Source: Alitta virens
Taxonomy: Eukaryota > Annelida > Polychaeta > Phyllodocida > Nereididae
DNA length: 64,000 nucleotides
Reading direction: 5' to 3'
Assembly: GCA_932294295.1 (NCBI GenBank)
Contig: OW028584.1
Coordinates: 5,917,407 to 5,981,406 of the forward strand
This document shows positions 11,949 to 22,303 of this stretch, piece after piece. Position 1 is the stretch's first letter. The number at the start of each line of letters is the position of its first letter. Under the pieces are notes generated by a model. The model was not told where the DNA came from, made no database searches, and saw only the letters and a program-made list of their open reading frames with translations. A program made the translations under genes and the position numbers.

Positions 11949-12338
11949 CCATCATCCAGTCGACCGCTCTTCAATTTCTCCCTCATGCTCCCACAAATTC
12001 GAATTTTAGCAATTTCCTTGAATTTCGTCTTTTCTAACAAACGCTCAAAAAGTTCCACGAGTTCTTCACCTAAATCTTCCGCTTCTTTTTCCGATAAGAC
12101 AAGCATCGGTTTCATTTTCTCAAGAACTCCTTCATTTGCTTCTATTATTCCGCGACACAGTTCGTATTGTCTGACGTCAGGGTGAGGTTCACTCACATTG
12201 TAATAACTGGTTATTCTAGTGCGGCTTCCAAGATCTTGTGGGGTAAATCCAAACCAATCAACAGCATTTTCATTATTACTAAAACGTAATAGGAATTGAA
12301 TTGCTTGTTCATTGCGGTGCAAGTTTGGCACATGCAAA
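11949..12338 (-). pseudogene. Ankyrin-repeat gene, part X, copy A
   Basis: The minus strand continues the ankyrin repeat cut by the SIDE: NLHRNEQAIQFLLRF, then NAVDWFGFTPQDLGSRTRI, and a helical C-terminal stretch with LSEKEAEDLGEELVELFERL. The PPSPRGGPGP start of the open frame is SIDE sequence, not ankyrin. Other copies lie at 33954, 37042, 41338 and 44418. Confidence 0.8.
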
Positions 12339-12578
12339 GGTCCTGGGCCTCCACGCGGTGAGGGTGGAAACACTTGGGGTGAAGTCCTCTATCCCCAGTG
12401 GCTAAAACAGGACTGCGCATTGCACAAGCTGCTCCAGCTATCCAACGCAGACAATTATTGATTTTTTACATGCTTCTGGTTTCTACTACCAACTATAGAT
12501 AATCAATCTTACCCTAGAGAGCCTCTACATAGCCCACTCAGGTGCTGATGAGGCATTAAACAATAACACTAACTAACT
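12339..12578 (+). mobile_element. SIDE, right member of copy A (5' end lacks 9 bases)
   Basis: Starts at GGTCCTGGG directly after the ankyrin sequence ..CATGCAAA, so P1's 5' strand is missing, as at every X junction. Ends in CACTAACTAACT, followed by the block's target duplicate. Confidence 0.85.
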
Positions 12579-12590
12579 ATTTCTTATTTG

Positions 12591-13190
12591 TCTACAGAGG
12601 GTGCTGATGACTGATCTTTTACATTGCCTCTGGTGTTAATGGGTGCTGTATATTAGGGCACTTTCTGGGATTGTTTCTCTGTTGTGACGTCTCGTTAAGC
12701 TTTGGAAAATGCTAAGTTATAATAGCATGTGATTTTCATTCAGTGGAACTGCTAAGATACGAATTGGAAAGTGCTACGATATAAACAGCATGTGATTCTC
12801 ATTGAAAAAAACTAGTACATGATTCCTTTTTCTCCTTTACTTTAGAAAATGCTATGATATAGAGTATGATACTCATTTGAAATAAAGCTGAACTACATAT
12901 GGTCTATTTCTTCTACTTGGAAAATGTTACGACATAAATAACATGTGATTCTCATTTACTTTTTAGAGAAAGCTAATCCAAAAATGGCCAAAGACTCGAG
13001 TAATTAAGAACTGGTGCGATATTTATGCAGAACCTGCTACAGTTACCGTTTTAAATTTTGCTAAGCTATTAATATTCTCCAAAGGATCTGGCTTTCCCTT
13101 TCAAGTTATCATAAGTGCCACTGTTACTTTTGTGGTTGTTTTGACTGTCAACCTGGATATTTTGATTTAAAGTCTGGAAGTGTGCTAAGA
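12591..13190. other. No recognised gene
   Basis: AT-rich sequence with loosely repeated phrases (CATGTGATTCTCATT, GCTA.GATATAAA) at about 12720-12960, suggesting a decayed short tandem array. Confidence 0.45.
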
Positions 13191-13194
13191 ATGC

Positions 13195-13415
13195 ATAAAA
13201 TGAGTGTACAGCGGCCAGGTCATCCGTCATTTCACCTACTGGCACTAGGACGCTCGCCAGCCTAGCTACTGGAGCTTTATTTATATTTTGGTACCAACTT
13301 CCGGCTGACTTGGAGTGGTACTTAGGGTATTATAAGGCCTTTGCCACTCAAGTAAAGTCCTGCTGGAGTTACTGTTGTGTGTTATTGGTCTATTCCAACT
13401 TAGTTTTGAGGTAGC
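13195..13415 (+). repeat. Dispersed repeat R3, second copy
   Basis: Matches 2023-2240 with many differences. It is interrupted at about 13411 by a SINE tail. Confidence 0.55.
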
Positions 13416-13465
13416 CCAACTGGTGCAGAAATACAGAACGTAAAGCCCTAATCACCCACCCACCC
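13411..13465 (+). mobile_element. 5'-truncated SINE tail
   Basis: Only the last ~55 bases are present, from GTAGCCCAACTGGTGC to CACCCACCC. I see no certain target duplication. Confidence 0.75.
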
Positions 13466-14400
13466 GTTAGTTGGTGCGAAAGTGGTTCTTGTTCCAAAGT
13501 GCAACCTGCAAAAATGGTGGGAAATGCCGTGATTTGGATCCCCAGTTGATCACATAGGCTTGGCCTCATTTCAGAAGGGGGGGGGGGATTCTTGTATTCA
13601 GCTATTAATACAGTTGCCCAATATTGTTATGTCATAAGCACAATGCTTGAATGCAGTTCAATTTTTATATCATTTTATGAAATCCAAAGCACAAACTGCA
13701 TCTTTTAAATTGGTCAGAGATTTCAACCCCATGGAGTTCTAGTTAATATATGTATCGCATATATACAGCGCCTATTATTGGTACTGTTCTACACTAAAGG
13801 AATATCTGGTTCAAAGTAGACATAAATGTACTTCAACTGTAATGTAGTATTTGAACATTCTTTCTGTACTGTATGTGTCATGAGAGACTCCTCTCCTGCT
13901 ATTCTGGGCGCTGGCTCTTTCCGTGCATTGAGGTATCCGTGCATTGTTGTATCCGTGCTTGCTTAGGTCACACGCATCATATCTAAGAATGTTACTAATT
14001 TGTACACTTCCTGAGAATGAATCAATAATGACTGAAATTATCACGGGTGTACTAATTCCTAGATGGTGGTTTGGGCTCACCTGCCAAGGATGAAAGCAGA
14101 GGGTGGGGGCCTGGCTCAGTGAGGCCCCTTTCATGAGCATCCCAGCTGGATGATGTTAAATTGGTGGTTGTCCCTTGTACTCATTGTCTATGCTGGAAGA
14201 TCCCACCAATAGGGGTGTATGCTCTCCTCATCAATCCTTGACTTAGAGGGCTGCAATCTACACAATATTGACTGATCATAGATATTTTTTAGGTGGTGAA
14301 AGTTAAAACATTGAATATATCGGGGGAAACTAGTATTAATCAGTTTTTGTTTCGTAACGCATGGTCTGCTCTCTTTGGAATATTTGGAGTGTTCTGAAAA
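13466..14400. other. No recognised gene
   Basis: Unique AT-rich sequence with a G run at about 13578-13587. The minus-strand open frames have no family signature. Confidence 0.45.
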
Positions 14401-14405
14401 GAACA

Positions 14406-14860
14406 CTAATGATGTTGTTGATGAAAGAAAAAAACACCCATACAAACTAAACAAAAAAATCTTCGAGAATAAAATGACGTGGAGCTTGGAAGTCGAGTTA
14501 ATGATCCTGTGGTGAAGATGGTAGTGATCTGTGATGTGGTCGAGTTAACGATGCCTGTGGTCTGTGATGTGGTCGATGTGGTCGGCGATGTGGGGGGTGT
14601 CCCAGAATCGTCACACACGGTCTTGTCCTGAAGATAAGTTGGGGCACACCACCGCAGAAAGGGGAGGAATCCTGAGCCATCAAAATCACTGAAATGTTGC
14701 CATCCAAAACGAGTGTTTCGGACAATAAAGGGCTGACTCGAAAATTGGCAATGTCCTGCCAACATTTACACAATCCATCACTGCAGGGACGACTTGCAAA
14801 CACAGTTGAAACACAAGACAAACCGCAAAAATCGTGACATCTCTTCCCTTCAAATGCCTG
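14406..14860 (-). CDS. Possible Cys-rich exon, unrecognised
   Basis: A minus-strand frame (14902-14498) encodes a Cys-rich stretch (KRCHDFCGLSCVS, RPCSDGLCKCWQD) followed by LLSETLVLDGNISV and then a His/Pro/Arg-rich low-complexity tail. The cysteine spacing could suit a small extracellular module. There is no clear start, signal peptide or splice site. It may be chance. Confidence 0.2.
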
Positions 14861-15066
14861 GGGGCGGGGGCCTAGCTCAGAGGTAGCGCTCTGGACTTCC
14901 AACCGCTGGGTCCCGTGTTCGAAATCCGGTCGAGCCTAAGTTGGATGGCTGTTTCATCCTTCGTCTCATTGCCATGGTCTCTGCCTGTCCTAATTAGCCC
15001 AACTGGTGCAGAAATACAGGACGTAAAGCCCTAATCACGCACGCACACACACACACACACACACAC
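14861..15066 (+). mobile_element. tRNA-derived SINE, full length
   Basis: Complete copy with A box, B box (mutated to GTTCGAAATCC) and body. It ends in a CACGCACG run passing into CA repeats at 15045-15066. No certain target duplication. Confidence 0.9.
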
Positions 15067-15965
15067 AGGACAGGGTTACAAGGTCTTGGATGAAAAAATA
15101 TAGAATTTTCGGCTTGTGTGGGAACAAGCCTTTTAATAAACGTTTGCCACACAAAATACACCTGCTGTAGGGTTAGACATACTTTTTTTCAATTGTATCG
15201 CGCTCAGATATGCTTGATATCTTCCAATATTAATCGATTTCTGTGCCATTTTCGAATTCACATTTAGGTTGATAAAGCTTGAAGCATGGCCACCTAGTTC
15301 TACAAAAACTCACAAGAGGGCTTTGGTGACGTTTCAACGCCCCTAGTGGCACACAGAATAACGCTGGCAATTCGTAGTTTTCTCAATTTCACAATTAAAA
15401 TGAAGCTAAAGTATTAGATATTTATCTGGACCATTGCATCTGTGATGTCGCCGGAGCCCTCTAGTGAGTTTTAGTGGAACAAGCACAATAGTAACCGGTC
15501 TATTCATCACTGCGCGATTCGTCCCTGTGAAAACTGGACGGTTCGTCACTGGAATATGGTCGATTCGTCACCCAATATTGGTAGTTTTGTCACCGGTAGT
15601 AAAAAATATATGTTTGTGCACAAGTGGACACCAACTTCGGGTGACTTATCGACTTTTTCCGAGTGACGAATGGACCCGTTTTAGCGGGGACGAATCGCGC
15701 AGTGACGTATCGACTAGAAAGCATGAACGACGCAAACGTGAATTTGAAAATGCCCTTGAAAAGCATGTTTCCACTGGCTTTTTCAGTAAAATCTAAGTGT
15801 ATGTCGATAGTAAACAAAGCAGTACTCCTTTACATAACGATGAAATAAGGTATGCTAACGTGTTTATTGAGAAAAAATGTGTCGTAAATTTCAACTTCCA
15901 AGAATTCTTATGCCAGTCGTTCCGACCCTACATCGCATGTAATGGTTCTGGCTAACGTCTACCAT
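15067..15965 (-). mobile_element. MITE-like element M1, copy with nested MITE
   Basis: This block is the inverted counterpart of 53812-54583. Shared pieces include GACAGGGTTACAAGGTC, GTTTGCCACACAA, TACACCTGCTGTAGGG, CAACGCCCCTAGTGGC, and the terminal CCTACATCGCATGTAATGG with TTCTGGCTA. The other copy sits between 8-bp TGAAAGTT repeats, which would suit a hAT-type non-autonomous element. It encodes nothing. This copy is interrupted by another inverted-repeat element at about 15487-15720. Confidence 0.6.
15487..15720. mobile_element. Nested inverted-repeat element M2 (~235 bp)
   Basis: The left arm contains CATCACTGCGCGATTCGTCC followed by CTGTGAAAACTGG. The right arm is its approximate inverse (CCCGTTTTAGCGGGGACGAA, then TCGCGCAGTGACGTATCGAC). 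The core is full of short CGTCAC/GTGACG motifs. No open frame: a MITE. The 53.8-kb copy of the host element lacks it, showing a later insertion. Confidence 0.65.
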
Positions 15966-16255
15966 GTGCTACACAGGAAGCGGGAAGTGTCTGAGATTTG
16001 GTGTTTGGATGTGATTGTGAAGTTGGAGCTGCGATAAACTAATAAGTGACGAAAATGCAAAGAAATTGCAGCTTCAAATATATAAAAATAAATAGTCGGA
16101 TTAGTCTGTTAAAAAAAGTCACAATAAAGGATTCCAAGAAGGCTATATGGTAATATCATTAGCACATCAAATACAGCACTTATTCATGTGTAAGGTTGAA
16201 CACAAACAATTCCCGCCGAAAAATCATCTTGTTTGCTACATTCCCTAAACCGCAG
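15966..16255. other. No recognised gene
   Basis: Short AT-rich unique stretch between the MITE block and the next SINE. Confidence 0.4.
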
Positions 16256-16444
16256 GGCATGGGCCTAGGTCAGAGGGAGCGATCTGGGCTTCCAACCGCT
16301 GGGTCCCGGGTTCAATTCCTGGTCGAGCCTAAGTTGGATGGCTGTTTCATCCTTCGTCTCATTGTCATGGTCTCTGCCTGTCCTAATTAGCCCAACTGGT
16401 GCAGAAATACAGGACGTAAAGCCCTAATCACACATACACACACA
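16256..16444 (+). mobile_element. tRNA-derived SINE, diverged head
   Basis: The A box is degraded (GGGCCTAGGTCAGAGGGAGC) and the B box reads GGTTCAATTCC. It ends in CACACATACACACA. Confidence 0.85.
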
Positions 16445-16579
16445 GATGGAGGTTTGAGGTCCCTCCACTAGACCAGCAGGATTCGGGGCAAATGACACCA
16501 AAAGTTTTGGGCATTCAATGTGCCCCTCCCGACAGCTACAGCACGGGCGTAAGGAGGATTCTGTGACTGTCAACTGGCT

Positions 16580-17139
16580 TCAGCTTGCTGACTGGTTATA
16601 GAGGGTCTCAAAGTCCTCGTAGAATTGACCGTTTTCACAGCTCTCCTCACTGGGGCTGTCCCAGATGATTCTGGAACAGGCGCAGAAGAAGGGTGAATAG
16701 TAGATTCTGTTGCCTCCCACTGACGCCAGTCTCATTGCCATGGTCCCTGCCTGTCCTAAGTAGCCCATCAGGTGCCGAAAAACAGGACATAAAACCCTAA
16801 TCCAACCACCCACCCCACTGACGACAGGGCAGTACCACCCTTAAACATTTGCCCAGTGTTGGTGTCAGAGTTGGCAGAGGCCTCCAACATAGTTTCCAGG
16901 TCAGGTGTCTTCATGGGACATTTGGACACCCAGTTCTTGGACAGAGCACCACCCCTTGTCTTTGCAGCAGATGCGGTGCCCGGCCGATTCTGGATGTGCG
17001 ATTCAGGTGCTGAACCCAGAGGTTGCATCCCTGCTGAGGCAGATGGCCTAGCTGAAGCACCAGCAGAACTACTTCTCGAACAATTTCGACAACTAAACTT
17101 GGCGCGGTCACTAATATCGATGCCACAGCAGACTGTCAT
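16580..17139 (-). pseudogene. Unrecognised coding exon split by a SINE
   Basis: Two minus-strand frames, 17139 to 16824 and 16715 to 16580, become one if the SINE tail between them is ignored. The join is ..KGGTALSSV to GGNRIYYSPFF... The protein has a Ser/Ala-rich segment (RSSSAGASARPSASAG), then LSKNWVSKCPMKTPDLETML, then YYSPFFCACSRIIWD and an acidic end (EDFETLYNQSAS, stop at 16580). I recognise no domain. The open frame on both sides of the insert suggests it was recently coding. Confidence 0.4.
16726..16815 (+). mobile_element. 5'-truncated SINE in a coding exon
   Basis: Starts at about CCAGTCTCATTGCC and ends in ACCACCCACC. It is flanked by CCCACTGACG on both sides, a clean target duplication. 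Confidence 0.85.
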
Positions 17140-17341
17140 CGTTCTACTCCAGCAGATCCCTGTTGACGAAGATCAGTTTCCTGCGTCCTTCTTGTCTGTT
17201 CTACGGTGCGGAAGCCCAACTTCTGCAATGCTTTTTTTTACAAGCCAAGAACACATTATGTGTCCCCACAATTTAAGTTGTACAGCTGTATACAGTAAAT
17301 TATGCATTTTAAAAACTTTTAGGCAGCATACATTAAGTAAT

Positions 17342-17411
17342 TGCCTGTCCTAATTAGCCCAACTGGTGCAGAAATACAGGACGTAAAGATCTAATCACAC
17401 GCACACACACA
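17342..17411 (+). mobile_element. 5'-truncated SINE tail
   Basis: Last ~70 bases of the SINE. The flanks match imperfectly as CATACATTAAGTAA and CATACATTAAGTTA, an approximate 13-bp target duplication. Confidence 0.8.
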
Positions 17412-17447
17412 CATACATTAAGTTATTTATCCCACAGACTTTGCCTC

Positions 17448-17531
17448 ATCTCATTGCCATGGTCCCTGCCGGTCCTAATTAGCCCATCAGGTGCAGAAAT
17501 ACAGGACGTAAAGCCCTATTCACACACACAT
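17448..17531 (+). mobile_element. 5'-truncated SINE tail
   Basis: A second truncated SINE only 37 bases beyond the previous one. The flanks TCCCACAGACTTTGC and TCCCATAGACTTTGC form its target duplication. It sits next to the previous SINE's right flank. Confidence 0.85.
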
Positions 17532-18613
17532 CCCATAGACTTTGCTTTGCATCAAATGTAACTACTGAAGTGCCATAATGGTGTCCAAATTTAGTAGTTC
17601 CATCCCAACTAACAGTTAACGTACCTTTCTTTGATGAGGTCATCTTTTAAATGCTGGTAAGCCAAAGAGCACGCCTACAAAAGCATGTACTTGGCAAAGA
17701 TTTCACCTGGCAGATGACCGACTTCTACCTCTCCAAGCTTTTCAAGAACAGCTTTCACTTTCTTTTCCACATTCTTAGCACCAACTCGCATACGCATTAG
17801 CTCCATGTAAACCTCGCTCACTGCATCAGTGTATCGGCCATCCTTGAACGTCGCTTCATTTTAGAAAGTCTTCGACTTGATCTTCCAGTGTTGCACACTT
17901 GTCCTGCCGAAACTGCAATTCCTAAACTTTCTAGACACTATAGCATTATCATATTTACTAAATTTCTTATGATAACTCACCCTGCTTTCAATTTGTGCTT
18001 CTTTTTCTGTATCTACGACACCTTCAGCAGCTTGAACTGTTCGGTCTACAGCAGCCTTTTTAAATGCAGTCTTCTTCATCTTAGATTGGCTTCTTTTAGC
18101 TCTAAAATCTCCCATTTCAACCTGGCAGTTTCTGCATCACGAGAATCGCACATTTAATGACAATGTGATTGTTTTACCTTAGATATCTTATCTGTGACCT
18201 GCTGGTAATGACCTCCTTCAACATAACCTTAGTTCCCCTTGAAATCTTGACAAAGGGCATGCATTTCTTTCTGTACATCACACTTGCTGACTTCAGAAGC
18301 CTGCAATTGAAGCTGAGCTGGTTCTGATTCACTCATTTCAGGAACTTGTGTCTGTTTCTCTGTCAGCATACAAACTGTCTCACATTGATTCTGTAAAACA
18401 CTAACAGATGGCCAAAAATTCTCTGCAAGGAATGAACTGGAGTCAAGTTTACCTTCTTTTTGCTTTCAGAAAACCGACTTTCTCTTTTTCTGGTAATTTC
18501 ACCACAGTCCTTTAAAAAAAACCCTAAAGGAAATTTATTTTTGAATTTTCAGCTACACCTCATTCTTCTCATTTGTGGCTGCTTGCAACTCATTTCCTTC
18601 TATGTCAGCAAAC

Positions 18614-18757
18614 GCTATCCAACGCAGACAATTATTGATTTTTTACATGCTTCTGGTTTCTACTACCAACTAGAGATAATCAATCTTTCCCTAGAGAGCC
18701 TCTACATAGCCCACTCAGGTGCTGATGAGGCGTTAAACAATAACACTAACTAACTAA
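18614..18757 (+). mobile_element. 5'-truncated SIDE/LINE tail
   Basis: From CTATCCAACGCAGAC through TTACATGCTTCTGG to CACTAACTAACTAAC. The ACATGC and CTAA-type tail mark it as SIDE-type rather than the CA-tailed LINE. It lies in the intron between exons 2 and 3 of the gene above. Confidence 0.85.
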
Positions 18758-19019
18758 CCTAGGGGGGAACATGAACTGAAAAGACTGAGACTGGTACTAC
18801 AGAAATTATTAAAACTGGGGTACACTAACATACGTACCTCAACAGTAGAGCTGGTGGTGGAGCTGATCCTCCCTTGATCATCAACATGAAAAGCACCCCG
18901 AAACCGGCTGACATTTCGGGTACCTCCACATTGTTGTTATCCCATACACTAATGTTTATTTTCCAGTTTTGAGGGTCCTCAAGTTTCAACACTTTCCGTT
19001 TTGGCTCTGCAGACATCTA

Positions 19020-19960
19020 AAAAGACACAATTTTTGAAAACCTATACAATCAGAGATGAAGTATGTCAGTATTAAAATTTAATTGGTAGCTATATCCTTG
19101 ATATCTAACTTTTTTTATATCTACTATAAAATATCACTTCTGTTAATAATACTTAGTAATACTTAATAATACTTTCCTCAAGGGAAACTCTTTTCCATTT
19201 TGATAGCGTTATATCCCCAAACGATATTATCTCAGGGCAGACAAAAATATTGATGACACTTTCGTCACATTCAAATTCCATGATATCAGTTGACACAAAG
19301 AAGGCATGTTAATTAAATTTTTAATGAATATTAGTTAACCTTAACTAGATTAGGTTAGTAGAAAAATTTAAAATATGACCACACGCCATATCCTTTCGAA
19401 CATCTTCTCTTTTTATTTATGGTTTATCACACAAATCCATAAGTTGTAAAAGTGAGCTAATGAGCTGCAAATATCAAATTATCATTCAGTTGTGAGAAAT
19501 ACTGTGATTAAATTTCTTTTCACATAATCTGTATTAGTTTTATGTGAAAGCTCAAAATAGATATGATAAATAATGACAAATAATGCTACAAACATTTGTA
19601 CAATGTCATCACTTTATAAAATAAAACAATATGCTTTATAATCAATGCGTATTGGGATTTTGCTGTGTATGATATATGTATGATGGAAAAAGATTATTCC
19701 GATGACTTATTATAATTATACTGCAATGAAATATTTGGTAAGATTTGAACTTTTATAGTAAATATTGCAACCAATATATTATTCATCTTCTCCTATGAGG
19801 TTTTTTTTTACATAAATAACTGCAAGTGTAACTTAAAATGCGCCAAAAAATTTTACATTTGCATTATTATAATATTTATCTATTTTTCAAGGGTAATAAA
19901 GAAAAACTTAGAAAGAATCCTCATATTGGGTTTTTAATGATTTGTACCAGAGATTGAAGA
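19020..19960. other. AT-rich intron, no other feature
   Basis: Very AT-rich sequence between exons 1 and 2 of the degenerate gene. I see no open frame of note. Confidence 0.5.
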
Positions 19961-19962
19961 GG

Positions 19963-20147
19963 GCGGGGGCCTAGCTCAGAGGTAGCGCTCTGGGTTTCCA
20001 ACTGCTGGGCCTCAGGTTCGATTCCCGGTCGAGCCTAAGATGGATGGCTGTTTCATCCTTCGTTTCCTTGCCATGGTCTCTGCCTGTCCTAATTAGCCCA
20101 ACTGGTGCAGAAATACGGGAGGTAAAGCCCTAATCACCCACCCACCT
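19963..20147 (+). mobile_element. tRNA-derived SINE, full length, in an intron
   Basis: Complete copy with A and B boxes, flanked by TACCAGAGATTGAAGA on both sides: a 16-bp target duplication. Confidence 0.92.
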
Positions 20148-20890
20148 ACCAGAGATTGAAGAAGAAATTGCATGTTTAATGTATAATAAATTCATTGTCT
20201 AATAAATTGTAAATAGGAAAACGCACAACTTTTTTTTTTTTTATTTACTTACTATATAGCTGTAATAATGATAAAATCAGAATAAGTAACAACTGTGTAA
20301 AGCAAATCCCAAATGATAGCAATTGTTCCTCCAAACATCCATCACTGTTTAGAAGCAATTTGTCTTTAAAAATGTGTATTTTCAAAAACCCATGTTTTCA
20401 GTGTTAAGTTTTCACTGTTCAACAATAGTTTTTTTTCAATTACAGGTGGCTGGTGAAGTACTCTACAGCTGTTAATATTCAAATACTTATCGTGGTGTGG
20501 GATTCAAACCACATGAAAATTCCCCTAAAGCCTATGACACTCCTAAATTACTTGGGTTACTTATCAAATTTGGCAAAACTCCGTCAGCTTGACAAAATCA
20601 AGGTCTCAAAATATCAAATTTTACAGTCATCTTAGAAATACTGTAATGGTTACATGCTGCTTACAGCTTGAATACTAAAATGTCTAAATCCCAAGGGTGT
20701 AATAGTTAAGTTCATAGAATGAGTCAATTACATAATTTCACACATTTCCATTAACAAAACTACATCCATTTCGTTGAAAAAAAGATCATTATGATATATC
20801 TAGCAATTATGCAATTACATGCAAACTTCCCTCGGTGTAGAAATGACAAAGTAAGACAATTATGATCTACAAAAAACAAAGACATGTAAC
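20148..20890. other. Intron remainder
   Basis: AT-rich with a T run at 20230-20241. No coding signal I trust. Confidence 0.4.
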
Positions 20891-21059
20891 GTACCTTCTG
20901 GCCTTGCTCCAATGACTGCCATTTTTCCTTTTTATGGTGAATGTAAGTTACCCAAACTTCATTTATCTCCTTAACATAAAAATATCCAGATAGGGAAGGC
21001 CCTCTATTTGAGATCTTCTCACTTACAATCTCAGCCATTTGCATGTGATACATGTTGCT

Positions 21060-22150
21060 GAATTGCTTAAATATTTTGCGTCTGTAATTTGTATATATAT
21101 TTATTGTTTGTCACTCTTACATCAATAATCTGATGAGCCTGATTTACAGTATTATCGGTTTCTTTCTTGTTTTTTTGCTCTCGTTTTATCCATTCACTTA
21201 ACAATCTCTAATCTGTCTGATCCATTCACTAAACAACCTCTAATTTGTCTGATCTATATATGTGTATAAATATCAAGCCTTTAAGTTGTTTAGTTCTATT
21301 TTTTATTAGATTTTTTCTCAAAGTTCAAATATTTTAGAATCTTACAATTAAACCGATCATCATAATAGAGAACTGCACTAATCTAACGTCCTTTTCTAAT
21401 TCCAGCCATTATTGTTTTGATTGAAGAATGGTAAATCATGAAAAACTTGCAGGCTGAAGTGACAAAAGAGTTCACTATACTTCTGAGGAAGAAGACCCCA
21501 TGCATTAACTAAACGGTCAATAGACTAATCATAAAATTTGTTCATGGAAAAATCAAGGCATAATTGACATTCAGTAAACAATGAGATAAAAAATTTTGTG
21601 TGATTGCGTGATTCAACACCATCGTAAATTACAGAATGTTTGACAAGTTTTATCTGAATCACAGTCAGACTCTGTCTGGCCAGGTTCACCAACATGTGAC
21701 CATCTTACTATGTTGCCATTGATGTCTTGTTTCATTAATGCATTGTCCACACCAACTTTGAAATTTTTCCATTGGAATAAAATGGTATGATGCCTGGGCG
21801 GGCCATTGTGGTTATCTCTTGCCATTGTTCTTGTGAGCAAACTTAATGGTTGAATGCATCGAATCTGCTTCCATAGAAGTATGGCCCGGTAGTAGAAACT
21901 TGTGTGTTATATGTTCAATGTGGAAATTGTGCACTGCAAAGCTTTGATCACATATCTATTTCTGTTCTGGCCTGAACCTTATAAAGTAACACGCTTAACT
22001 GTGTCAGGCAAAGATTCCAGGTACTTTATGAGAAAAGACACGATTTCTAAAGAACACAATGCTAGGCTTAGTGTTTCTTTCATACACCATGTCATTAGAG
22101 CATTTAGCCATATTTTTGGCTTTTTTCTTCTCCAGCTCTGTCCTTTGCTT
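21060..22150. other. No recognised gene upstream of the LINE
   Basis: Unique AT-rich sequence. A minus-strand frame at 21840-21613 (FQWKNFKVGVDNALMKQ) could be an exon, but nothing else supports it. Confidence 0.35.
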
Positions 22151-22234
22151 GCCCTCGAAGGTCCTGGGCCTCCACGCGGCGAGGGTGGAAACACTTGGGG
22201 TGAAGTCCTCTATCCCCAGTGGCTAAGACAGGAC
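22151..22234 (+). ncRNA. HDV-like self-cleaving ribozyme at the LINE 5' end
   Basis: The fold was worked out by eye. P1: 22151-22157 (GCCCTCG) with 22180-22186 (CGAGGGT), the first pair being G1.U as in HDV. P2: 22161-22166 (GTCCTG) with 22229-22234 (CAGGAC). P3: GCC 22168-22170 with GGC 22178-22180, so C22180 can serve P1 or P3. L3 is TCCACGC; its CC can pair with GG 22187-22188 to make P1.1. P4: TGGGG 22196-22200 with CCCCA 22214-22218. J4/2 is GTGGCTAAGA, whose C22223 is in the place of the catalytic cytosine. HDV-like ribozymes are known at the 5' ends of R2, RTE-type elements and trypanosome L1Tc. Cleavage at G1 would set the transcript's 5' end exactly at the element start. Confidence 0.85.
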
Positions 22235-22303
22235 CGTGCGCATTGCACAAGCTGCTCCAGCTTTACAGGAGGGTGTGTCCCCTACCATACAGGGGAAAAA
22301 AAA

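Larger units (their letters stand above)
10935..12578 (+). mobile_element. Composite SIDE-to-SIDE retroelement carrying ankyrin-gene pieces (copy A)
   Basis: A 1.64-kb block is flanked on both sides by ATTTCTTATTTG (10923-10934 and 12579-12590). Inside, in order: a SIDE starting at its ribozyme G1, ankyrin part Y (antisense), a SINE, ankyrin part X (antisense) and a second SIDE ending in CTAACTAACT. In the other copies of this gene the order is X-SIDE-Y, so here it is circularly permuted. The block therefore behaves as one inserted unit that starts at a SIDE 5' end and stops at a SIDE 3' end. I infer retrotransposition of a read-through transcript from a tandem array. Confidence 0.7.
17640..21038 (-). 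pseudogene. Degenerate multi-exon gene, coiled-coil protein of unknown function
   Basis: Exons can be read on the minus strand. Exon 1, 21038-20895, starts MAEIVSEKISNRGPSLSGYF and ends at AAG|GTACGT. Exon 2, 19016-18838, follows TTTTTAG (MSAEPKRKVLKLEDPQNWKI) and ends GAG|GTACGT. Exon 3, 18436-18178, follows GACTCCAG and reads in phase (SSFLAENFWPSVSVLQ, then EMSESEPAQLQLQASEVSK) but has a TAA near 18229. Further exons near 18130-17957 and 17906-17641 encode a coiled coil (LQFRQDKCATLEDQVEDFL) and then, after a slip in an A run, NEATFKDGRYTDAVSEVYME and VKAVLEKLGEVEV. The last part resembles a protein family I have seen repeated in invertebrate genomes, but I cannot name it. One stop and at least one frameshift suggest a pseudogene. 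Confidence 0.5.

Noticed and set aside
11985..12185. Plus-strand Ser-rich frames across part X in every copy.
   Set aside because: They are antisense shadows of the minus-strand ankyrin gene, which has clear repeat motifs and follows the gene order.
21902..22303. Extended ORF1 beginning at 21902.
   Set aside because: The upstream part is host flank and LINE leader. Copy 2 has a different flank, and both share the ATG at 22304/45151.
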